A DNA stretch of 9,872 nucleotides, from contig JAJYPQ010000120.1 in assembly GCA_021795255.1 (NCBI GenBank), forward strand, positions 1-9,872, read 5' to 3'. This document shows positions 1-5,855 of the stretch, piece after piece. Under the pieces are notes generated by a model that was given only the letters and a program-made list of their open reading frames with translations, ran no database searches and was not told the origin of the DNA. Within the stretch, counting starts at the first letter, position 1. Each line of letters starts with the position of its first letter. Position numbers and translations under genes: made by a program. This stretch comes from Pseudomonadota bacterium (GTDB lineage: Bacteria; Pseudomonadota; Gammaproteobacteria; Acidiferrobacterales; Acidiferrobacteraceae).

Positions 1-389
1 TTTCCTTGATCATCAACAATCAACTCCATAAGGAGAACCCCGTCGAGAAAGAGGTAGGGGCGGGGGACGCGTACCTGGGCCTCGGCAAGCGCAAAGAGGG
101 CAGCGACCTCCGCACTTTGCCATACCTCTTCTTTTTCCCGACGCCCGTAGCGGGTGCCATTGGACATCGCCCGACTGCGCCGGGAGTTTCGGACGGTTCG
201 TCCTTCCTGATAAAGGCCAGCTTGACGGAAGCCACGTTTATTCGCCTCCTTGTAAACCTTGGCGCAACGGACACCCTCAGCGGTCGATACGACGAATATC
301 TGCGCTTCCTTGCCGCTCTTAAGCGGGCGAATAACGTGATCTATGACCCCGTCCTCTATGAGTGGCTGTAAGACTTTGGGGCTTTTCAT
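1..389 (-). CDS. RIO1-family atypical serine/threonine protein kinase (N-terminal part, runs off the left edge)
   Basis: Translation of the minus strand from the ATG at 389-387 gives 129 codons without a stop up to the window edge. The N-terminus (MKSPKVLQPLIEDGVID) and the stretch around EANKRGFRQA match the bacterial RIO1-like kinase pattern as I know it. Visible kinase elements are the phosphate-binding loop at residues 25-29 (SGKEA), the ATP-anchoring lysine K44 in CAKVYK, the RIO-specific flexible segment at about 55-90, and the hinge at 120-123 (LMEL). The catalytic loop and metal-binding Asp lie beyond the window. RIO kinases are cytosolic ATP-binding proteins; in eukaryotes and archaea they act in small-subunit ribosome maturation, while the bacterial targets are largely unknown. 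An in-frame TAG about 30 bases upstream leaves this ATG as the only reasonable start, although no strong Shine-Dalgarno precedes it. The gene diverges from the metal transporter operon. Family assignment is firm; function in this organism is inferred. Confidence 0.92.
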   Translation of the reverse strand, partial: MKSPKVLQPLIEDGVIDHVIRPLKSGKEAQIFVVSTAEGVRCAKVYKEANKRGFRQAGLYQEGRTVRNSRRSRAMSNGTRYGRREKEEVWQSAEVAALFALAEAQVRVPRPYLFLDGVLLMELIVDDQG

Positions 390-460
390 GAGAAGTCGAT
401 GATGTCCGGCACGGAATCGCTAAGACGCGTGGTAGGGTCGGCTGTCAGAACCATGGACCC

Positions 461-469
461 ATATTAGCA
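461..469 (-). promoter_or_regulatory. Possible extended -10 promoter for the RIO kinase gene
   Basis: On the minus strand the sequence TGCTAATAT (469-461) has the TGn extension and a TAATAT hexamer (4 of 6 to TATAAT). No good -35 box is seen. It lies about 72 bases upstream of the kinase ATG, which would give a 5' leader of around 65 bases. Assigned by pattern only. Confidence 0.25.
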
Positions 470-495
470 CGATTCGGCGCTCGGCGCGGCCGACT

Positions 496-547
496 CCTTA
501 AGGCCCGAAGGCCAAGTCTTGTGGGTCTACGGCACAGGGCCTTAAGG
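496..547. repeat. 11-bp perfect inverted repeat
   Basis: CCTTAAGGCCC (496-506) and GGGCCTTAAGG (537-547) are exact reverse complements separated by 30 bases. Each arm also holds the palindrome CCTTAAGG, so either single-arm or long-hairpin structures can form. It lies in the gene-free kinase-transporter interval. It could be part of a small RNA ending at the terminator-like element at 620-648, or a protein-binding site; the sequence does not decide. Confidence 0.55.
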
Positions 548-619
548 CCGGAAAAGCGACCGCGATCCTAAAGATAGGTCCGCGCGCCCTTAGGGAGTCC
601 TAGAGCCACGGGGTAGGGT

Positions 620-648
620 GCCGTTGAGCCTGGAGAAACGGCTTTTTT
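620..648 (+). terminator. Rho-independent terminator-like hairpin
   Basis: GCCGTT (620-625) pairs with AACGGC (637-642) around an 11-base loop and is followed directly by six T (643-648). The stem is short, only 6 bp, but the T-run is good. No plus-strand gene ends here. If it works, it would end an unannotated short transcript from the left part of the interval, or insulate the transporter promoter at 723. Moderate to low confidence. Confidence 0.4.
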
Positions 649-722
649 GCCCTGTTTCTGGCGCGTTTCATTCCCTGGTTCATGCCGAGGAGGTCGACTT
701 AAGAAGACCCCACTATTAAAGG

Positions 723-751
723 TTGACACGGTTCGTGGGGGCTGATACAAA
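723..751 (+). promoter_or_regulatory. Sigma70-type promoter for the Nramp-related transporter operon
   Basis: A perfect consensus -35 box TTGACA (723-728) is followed after exactly 17 bases by TACAAA (746-751), which matches 4 of 6 bases of TATAAT. Transcription would begin near 758 and leave a leader of about 240 bases before the transporter ATG at 999. This is the best promoter match in the interval and points toward the transporter. Confidence 0.55.
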
Positions 752-752
752 G

Positions 753-998
753 CCCGCATCGCGGGACGACCGCTTACCTTAGGAGGCCCCTATCCTCAAT
801 GGGCAGTAGTAGCGATACACGCAACGCCTAAAGGTTGGCCTCGCCCCACGACCTGGGCCGCTGTCCTCCTTTAGGTTGGCAGGGCCTGGGGTAGCTCTGT
901 AAAACCCTACCCATCTTCTACGTTAAGACAAAGACGAGGCCCTGTGCGCTTCCAGCGCGAGCCTGCGGCCTCGTTTTGAAGACAAGGGAATACCATTC
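753..998 (+). ncRNA. Structured 5' leader with alternative pairings, candidate regulatory RNA
   Basis: The interval between the promoter and the transporter holds no ORF but is dense in complementary segments. There is a 5-bp hairpin at 753-765. CCTAAAGG (827-834) is an exact complement of CCTTTAGG (868-875). The same right arm (865-870, CCTCCT) can instead pair with AGGAGG (781-786), so the two pairings compete. A further hairpin joins 889-894 (GGGTAG) to 907-912. Last comes the terminator-like hairpin at 934-977, followed by a Shine-Dalgarno AAGGGA (984-989) nine bases before the ATG. Promoter, competing stems and terminator immediately before a metal-transporter gene are the arrangement of a riboswitch or attenuator. 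I compared it from memory with the M-box, yybP-ykoY, NiCo, cobalamin and guanidine motifs and saw none of their conserved cores. Whether it binds a ligand is inference. Confidence 0.4.
934..977 (+). terminator. Terminator-like (attenuator) hairpin before the transporter gene
   Basis: ACGAGGCC (934-941) and GGCCTCGT (967-974) form a perfect 8-bp stem that encloses a second 5-bp stem, GCGCT/AGCGC (946-950 with 954-958), and ends in four T (974-977). It is 7 bases upstream of the transporter Shine-Dalgarno. The T-run is short, so it may act as a weak or regulated terminator, or as a structure that influences ribosome access. Confidence 0.5.
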
Positions 999-2456
999 AT
1001 GCAGGTGCACGTTCTTCAGTCAATACGAGCCGCGCTTTTGCGCGCCAGAGCTGCGCAGGCCCGCCAGATCGAACGCCGCGCGAGCGCTAAGGTGCCGCCG
1101 GATACGCAAGACGACTCCGGGGTCCCCGAGGCGCTTTTGGTTCGAGTCCAGGACCGACTGCATATTGCTCGCCTCCGCCAGGCGCCAAAAACCTTTCGCA
1201 ATCGCTTTGCCCTTTGGCTCGCTTTGCTGGGACCCGGCCTTTTGGTGATGCTGGGGGATAATGACGCCGGGGGCGTCATTACCTATTCCCAGACCGGAGC
1301 CGTCTATGGTCTCGGGATCTTTCTGCCGATCATGATCCCGCTCGGGTTTATCGCTTACTTTGTCCAAGAAATGACCATTCGCCTAGGCGCCGTTACGCGC
1401 CGTGGCCACGCCGAACTGATTTGGAAGCGCTACGGGGCCTTCTGGGGAATCTTTTCGATCGTTGACCTTGTGATTGCCAACATCTTGACGCTGATGACCG
1501 AGTTTATTGGGGTGCGTGTGGGGGGCGAGGTCTTTGGGCTATCTTATTGGCTGACAGTCCCACTTACGCTGGTTTTCGTCGGTTTCGTATTGGTATTTTT
1601 GCGCTACTGGACATGGGAGCGCATCGCGCTTTTTATTGCCGTCCTCAATCTCATCTTCGTACCCCTGGCGCTTTTTTCCCACCCGAACTGGTCGGCCGTG
1701 GGATCGGCCTTCGTAGGAGCGAACTGGCTCGTTCCGGGCGGGCTTTTATCGGCAGGCTTCCTAGTCCTCCTATCGGCCAATATTGGTACTACGATCGCGC
1801 CTTGGCAGCTCTTTTTTCAACAATCCTGCATCGTCGACAAGGGGCTTTTGCCGCACGACATCGCCGCCAGTCGCCGTGACCTCATGCTAGGGGTTACCGG
1901 CATGGTAGTTGTCGCCATGGCGATCATTATTTTGACAGGACAGCATCTGCATACACTGCCTAACGCCGCAAACCTCAACGTGAACGGGATCTTGAGCGCG
2001 TTGAAAGACCACGTGGGGAACTGGGCCATGGACCTTTTTGCGCTAGGGCTTATGGAAGCCGGTCTTATCGCCTCGATCGTGATTACGGCCAGCACTGCCT
2101 GGGCTGTAGGCGAGGCCTTGGATCTCCCGCGCTCGCTAAACGACGCCCCCCGGAGGGCGTGGGCCTTCTACGCCCCGGCCGTGGTCGGTTCGGCCGTGGC
2201 CGCCGGGGTGGTGATGTTGCCACATGTGCCGCTCGGCTTCTTGAACATCACAGTCCAGGTCATCGCTACCATTTTTATGCCGGCGGCCATGCTGTTTCTT
2301 CTTATGCTTGTGAACGACAAGGAATTGATGGGATCCTACGCCAATTCTCCCCGTCGAAACGCGATAGCGGTTCTGATCATGGCTATACTGATAATCTGTA
2401 ATGGTCTTTACGGCCTCGCCACAGTCTTTCCGCATCTATTCGGAGGTGCAGCATGA
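999..2456 (+). CDS. Nramp-related divalent metal transporter with altered metal-binding motifs
   Basis: A 485-aa polytopic inner-membrane protein whose first helix (GPGLLVMLGDNDAGG, residues 78-92) and later helices fit the Nramp/SLC11 fold with about 11 membrane segments. Canonical Nramps bind Mn2+ or Fe2+ through DPGN in helix 1 and MPHN in helix 6. Here helix 1 keeps the Asp (D89) but reads D89-A-G-G92, and helix 6 reads A267-P-W-Q270, so the soft Met ligand is gone. In the family this Met favours Mn/Fe over Mg/Ca, so a harder ion such as Mg2+ is possible; that part is inference. About 75 residues precede helix 1 and are rich in Arg and Ala, an unusually long cytosolic tail. The ATG at 999 has Shine-Dalgarno AAGGGA nine bases upstream; a shorter start inside the tail (for example near residue 47) cannot be excluded. 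It forms an operon with the small membrane protein gene that follows. Confidence 0.85.
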   Translation: MQVHVLQSIRAALLRARAAQARQIERRASAKVPPDTQDDSGVPEALLVRVQDRLHIARLRQAPKTFRNRFALWLALLGPGLLVMLGDNDAGGVITYSQTGAVYGLGIFLPIMIPLGFIAYFVQEMTIRLGAVTRRGHAELIWKRYGAFWGIFSIVDLVIANILTLMTEFIGVRVGGEVFGLSYWLTVPLTLVFVGFVLVFLRYWTWERIALFIAVLNLIFVPLALFSHPNWSAVGSAFVGANWLVPGGLLSAGFLVLLSANIGTTIAPWQLFFQQSCIVDKGLLPHDIAASRRDLMLGVTGMVVVAMAIIILTGQHLHTLPNAANLNVNGILSALKDHVGNWAMDLFALGLMEAGLIASIVITASTAWAVGEALDLPRSLNDAPRRAWAFYAPAVVGSAVAAGVVMLPHVPLGFLNITVQVIATIFMPAAMLFLLMLVNDKELMGSYANSPRRNAIAVLIMAILIICNGLYGLATVFPHLFGGAA

Positions 2457-2650
2457 AACGGAACCAGGAGATAGATGCCTCTGAGATCGCCCGCTTATTG
2501 CGCGAAGAGGGGTGGGACCGGGCCTTGCCAGACGTCGGCCCAAAGACGCTGAAGGGCTGGCAGCAGCTCGTCTTTTGGGCCCTTCGCGCTTATATCGTCG
2601 TTATGCTGCTCGTTGTCATGTGGGCCTTTTCGCATGGAGCCCACACCTAA
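2453..2650 (+). CDS. Small single-pass membrane protein coupled to the Nramp-related transporter
   Basis: A 65-aa protein with a charged, probably cytosolic N-terminal half (residues 1-37) and one hydrophobic helix at about 40-60, ending in the short His-containing tail HGAHT. I do not recognise a family. Its ATG overlaps the transporter stop in an ATGA arrangement, and it has its own Shine-Dalgarno GGAGG (2442-2446) six bases upstream, inside the end of the transporter gene. The overlap, the spacing and the predicted topology support a real gene that is translationally coupled to the transporter. It may be an accessory or regulatory subunit, but no motif states a function. Confidence 0.7.
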   Translation: MKRNQEIDASEIARLLREEGWDRALPDVGPKTLKGWQQLVFWALRAYIVVMLLVVMWAFSHGAHT

Positions 2651-2841
2651 GGGCTTCGTAAAGGATCACCGCAGGCCGCGACTCCGTCGGTCAAGGATTA
2701 AGGGGCCGTTCGGAACAAGGATGGGGCGCGATTCCGTCCCGTACCTTCGTTTGGATAGCGGGCGATGTCTCCCGCAGACACCGTGCCCTCGCTTCGCTCC
2801 CTGACGCGCGACGATTATTACCAAGTGCCGCAACCGAATCG

Positions 2842-4068
2842 CTACCCATCCTGGGTTGGCGTTTCAATGGCTATCCGATGCTGTGGCTTAGCTACGCCTC
2901 GATAGAGGCGGACAAGGGCCCCAGTTGCAAATATACCGCCACTTAAGCATACCGCGGGCCAACGACCGTCCTGCCAGGCAAAACTCCCGACCAAGGAACC
3001 GATAGAACCACCGATGAAATAGCTGGTCATATAGACCGCCGTCAGACGATTACGCTGATCCGGTTGCAGTCCGTAAATGCGAGTTTGATTCGAAATATGG
3101 CTTCCTTGGACACCCGAATCCAAAAGCATGACGCCCAAGGCCATGAGGACGAGCGAACCGTGAGCCTGCCAGAACACGATAAAAGAAGTAAGGACGAGCA
3201 TTAAGGCGGTGCCGTTGACCGTGCGGGCGCTTAGTCTATCTGACAGCCTCCCCGATAAAGGCGCAGCGAGCGCCCCCGCCGTTCCAAAAAGCCCCATGAT
3301 GCCCACCATATAAGTCGCCCGATCTGGAAAGACATGCCCAAAATGAAAGATGAGCGTCGTCCAAAAACAGCTAAACGCCGCAAATCCCAGGGCACCAAGG
3401 AGGGAGTGAAGGCGCAAGATGGGTTCTTCGCGCCAAAGACGATACAAGGACAGGAGCAGGATGGGGTAGGGGACGCGTTCGGCCGGCCTTTGTGTCGGCA
3501 ACACGACAGCGGAGGCCGTGGCGAGCAGAGCCATCGCACCCGCAGCCGCCCCGAAAATCACACGCCATCCAAGAAAGGCCGCAAAACCACTCACGCTGCG
3601 CGCTAAAACGATACCGACAAGAAGGCCACTCATGACAAGACCGACCGCCTGCCCGCGGCGAGCAGGCGAGGCAAGAGTTGCGGTATAGGGCACCACAAGT
3701 TGTGGAACCGTGGTGGCGGCCCCCATGAGGAGACAGAAGATTAAAAGCATCGGGAGGCTCGGCGCCAAAGCCACGGCGGCGAGGGTCACGGCTATCAGCA
3801 CTGTCAGAGACGTAATGAGCCGCTTGCGTTCGTGTCCATCTCCGAGCGGCACCACAAGAACCAGTCCCAGGGCATAACCGATCTGGGTCATGACCGCGAC
3901 AAGACCGATGCGTCCGGGTGACGCGTGAAACGTCCGAGCCATCTGCCCGAGTAGAGCTTGACTATAGTAAAGATTGGCGACCGTAGCCCCCGCCATAAAT
4001 GCGAGGAAGGCGATCAGGCCCGGTTTTAGGATAGCGGGCGGCTGCGTGAGAGGGCGCGTAGTCGGCAT
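2842..4068 (-). CDS. Major facilitator superfamily transporter (YgaY/YnfM-like exporter type)
   Basis: A 408-aa protein with about 12 hydrophobic segments in two halves. It begins with a short cytosolic tail, and the first helix carries ANLYYSQALL (31-40), a signature of the MFS subgroup that includes YgaY- and YnfM-like putative drug or metabolite exporters. The loop between helices 2 and 3 holds a motif-A variant, GDGHERKR (76-83), and a related acidic/basic loop, SGRLSDRL, appears between helices 8 and 9. The substrate cannot be told from sequence. The gene lies alone, opposed to the transporter operon downstream and divergent from ppx upstream. The start ATG is at 4068; its Shine-Dalgarno (GGTAGG) is weak. 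The stop overlaps a small hairpin (ACCCA/TGGGT, 2844-2856) that is too short to call a terminator. Confidence 0.85.
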   Translation of the reverse strand: MPTTRPLTQPPAILKPGLIAFLAFMAGATVANLYYSQALLGQMARTFHASPGRIGLVAVMTQIGYALGLVLVVPLGDGHERKRLITSLTVLIAVTLAAVALAPSLPMLLIFCLLMGAATTVPQLVVPYTATLASPARRGQAVGLVMSGLLVGIVLARSVSGFAAFLGWRVIFGAAAGAMALLATASAVVLPTQRPAERVPYPILLLSLYRLWREEPILRLHSLLGALGFAAFSCFWTTLIFHFGHVFPDRATYMVGIMGLFGTAGALAAPLSGRLSDRLSARTVNGTALMLVLTSFIVFWQAHGSLVLMALGVMLLDSGVQGSHISNQTRIYGLQPDQRNRLTAVYMTSYFIGGSIGSLVGSFAWQDGRWPAVCLSGGIFATGALVRLYRGVAKPQHRIAIETPTQDG

Positions 4069-4098
4069 AAGCCTACCGGAATACAGGGTAGGGGCGTC

Positions 4099-4126
4099 AG
4101 TGTATCGGATTTCCCGAGCCCGGCAA
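4099..4126 (-). promoter_or_regulatory. Possible promoter for the MFS transporter gene
   Basis: On the minus strand TTGCCG (4126-4121, 4 of 6 to the -35 consensus) and TACACT (4104-4099, 4 of 6 to the -10 consensus) are 16 bases apart. The expected start of transcription is about 25 bases before the ATG. The site is in the 224-bp divergent interval shared with ppx; a plus-strand TTGTCA at 4232-4237 may belong to ppx but lacks a good -10 box. Confidence 0.35.
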
Positions 4127-4292
4127 GATGTGCGCAGTCCACCTTATGGCGCTTGTCGCGAGTAGAATCCGGGAAGGGGATTGCGGCTAATCAATCCGTT
4201 CCACTCCGCGATCCTCGGGGCCCGGTATCGCTTGTCATGGCCGAAGGTATTCGCCACACTGGCGGAATCCGCCCACGAGGGATATCCAGAGC

Positions 4293-5834
4293 ATGCCGAA
4301 GGCCGGCGCCACACGGACGGTCGTTCCGAAAAAGATCGTGAAACGCGCGATCCGAAACCAGGCACCGGTCATTGCGGCCGTGGACTTGGGATCGAATAGT
4401 TTTCATCTCGTAATCGCAAAGGTTGAGGATGGCAAAGCGATCACGGTCGACCGACTTCGCGAAATGCTGCGTTTTGGATCCGGGCTCGACCGCCAGGGTC
4501 ACATCAAACCCTCGGCCCAAAAGGCCGCTTTAGGCTGCTTGCGTCGCTTTGGCCAACGCCTAGTCCTCTGGCGTCCGGAACTGGTACGTGCAGTAGGAAC
4601 CAACACTTTGCGGCAAGCCAAGGGGGCCGAACTGTTCCTTCACAAGGCCTGCCTCAAGCTCGGCGTCCCCATAGACGTCATCTCGGGTGTAGAAGAGGCC
4701 CGGCTCATCTATCGTGGCGTAAGCCCCGTTATCGACCCTGGGTCCACGACCCTAGTTATGGATATCGGTGGCGGCAGCACCGAAATCATAGTGGGTGCGG
4801 GATCGCAGCCCGAGATCCTTGAGAGCGCAACGATCGGCTGCGTCACCCTGACGGATCAGGTGTTCCGCGGACACGTCTTGAGCGAGGCCCGCTTTGCGCA
4901 GGCCGAGGCCCTCGCCCACCAGCGAATAGCGCCCCTTAGGGCCCGGTTTAGGAGCGCCCGCTGGCAGCAGGTACTTGGATCCTCGGGAACGATTCGGGCC
5001 GTCGAAAGCGTCGCCCGCGAGATAGGCTTGACACCGCAATATCTGACGCTCGCCGTGCTTTATGAACTCAAGGAGCGAGTCCTACGTCAAAAACACTTCG
5101 ATCGTCTCGTGTTACCTGGGCTTGCCAGCGAACGGGCCCCGATCTTTGCCGGCGGTCTCGCTATCCTGATCGCCCTTTTTGAGGCCTTTGGATTGAAACG
5201 CATGGAGGTTGCGCGCGGGGCGCTGCGCGAGGGTATATTGCAAGACCTCATGGGGCGACTGGTCGGGGTCGACATTCGCGACCAGGCGATCGCGCGGCTC
5301 GCTGCGAAATGGCCTGCGCCTCGGGGTCCGCACGCCCTGGAGCGGGCGGCGAATTTGTTCCAAATGGTTGCGGAGGCTTGGCGCCTATCCGCAGATGACG
5401 GCCAGATTCTACGGTGGGCAGCTCAACTCCACGCGTGCGGGCGGATGATCAATGCGCGTCACTACCAAAAGCACAGCGCTTATATCGTGGCCCATGAAGA
5501 AATGGCCGGTGTATCAGATCGCGATCAACGGCTATTAACGGCGCTCATGAGCCTCCAGCACGGTCCTTGGTCGAGCGTGACACTCGCCCCAGTGAAGCAC
5601 ACCTACGGTATACGGGCGGTGCGGCTTGCCATTCTTTTGCGACTGGCCCTTGCTTTAGCCCGGTTTGAACAACATGGTCAGAATGTCGGGGTTCGTCTCG
5701 TAGCCCATGGCGCGGTCTTGGAACTCCACGCCGCAACGCGCAGCATGGCCATGCGTGACGCCTTGTGGCGCGACCTAGGCCCGGAACTTTCCGATATGAA
5801 AAAAAGCGGCGTGCGCTTTCTGCTCACCCAATAG
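4293..5834 (+). CDS. ppx: Exopolyphosphatase (Ppx/GppA family)
   Basis: A 513-aa cytosolic enzyme that releases orthophosphate from the end of inorganic polyphosphate chains; family members can also hydrolyse pppGpp. The actin-like ATPase-fold core is clear: phosphate-1 loop AVDLGSNSFHLV starting at residue 29 (D31), GTNTLRQAKG at about 103, the catalytic-Glu segment ISGVEEARLIY, and the phosphate-2 loop MDIGGGSTE. The C-terminal half carries the HD-like helical domain with HACGRMIN (about 380-387) and KHSAYI (about 392-397), which marks the long Ppx form rather than a short GppA. The length equals that of E. coli Ppx (513 aa). The start at 4293 has GAGGGA (4277-4282) ten bases upstream. About 25 basic residues precede the core. 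The neighbour ppk1 makes its substrate, which supports Ppx over GppA. Confidence 0.93.
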   Translation: MPKAGATRTVVPKKIVKRAIRNQAPVIAAVDLGSNSFHLVIAKVEDGKAITVDRLREMLRFGSGLDRQGHIKPSAQKAALGCLRRFGQRLVLWRPELVRAVGTNTLRQAKGAELFLHKACLKLGVPIDVISGVEEARLIYRGVSPVIDPGSTTLVMDIGGGSTEIIVGAGSQPEILESATIGCVTLTDQVFRGHVLSEARFAQAEALAHQRIAPLRARFRSARWQQVLGSSGTIRAVESVAREIGLTPQYLTLAVLYELKERVLRQKHFDRLVLPGLASERAPIFAGGLAILIALFEAFGLKRMEVARGALREGILQDLMGRLVGVDIRDQAIARLAAKWPAPRGPHALERAANLFQMVAEAWRLSADDGQILRWAAQLHACGRMINARHYQKHSAYIVAHEEMAGVSDRDQRLLTALMSLQHGPWSSVTLAPVKHTYGIRAVRLAILLRLALALARFEQHGQNVGVRLVAHGAVLELHAATRSMAMRDALWRDLGPELSDMKKSGVRFLLTQ

Positions 5835-5855
5835 CGTTGATATGCGGCGTTAGGC

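Noticed and set aside
6..371. Plus-strand open frame of 121 codons at the left end
   Set aside because: It is antisense to the RIO kinase, whose minus-strand translation carries clear family motifs; the plus-strand translation has none.
641..711. Hydrophobic reading NGFFALFLARFIPWFMPRR that recalls a DedA-type fragment
   Set aside because: Stops lie directly on both sides, there is no start codon or ribosome-binding site, and the resemblance is limited to a few residues.
777..840. Possible M-box (Mg2+) or yybP-ykoY (Mn2+) riboswitch core
   Set aside because: A few short words resemble the M-box consensus, but order and spacing do not fit and the conserved cores of both classes are missing.
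2613..2804. 63-codon plus-strand frame after the small membrane protein
   Set aside because: No Shine-Dalgarno, Arg/Pro-rich translation and no family pattern; it starts inside the preceding gene.
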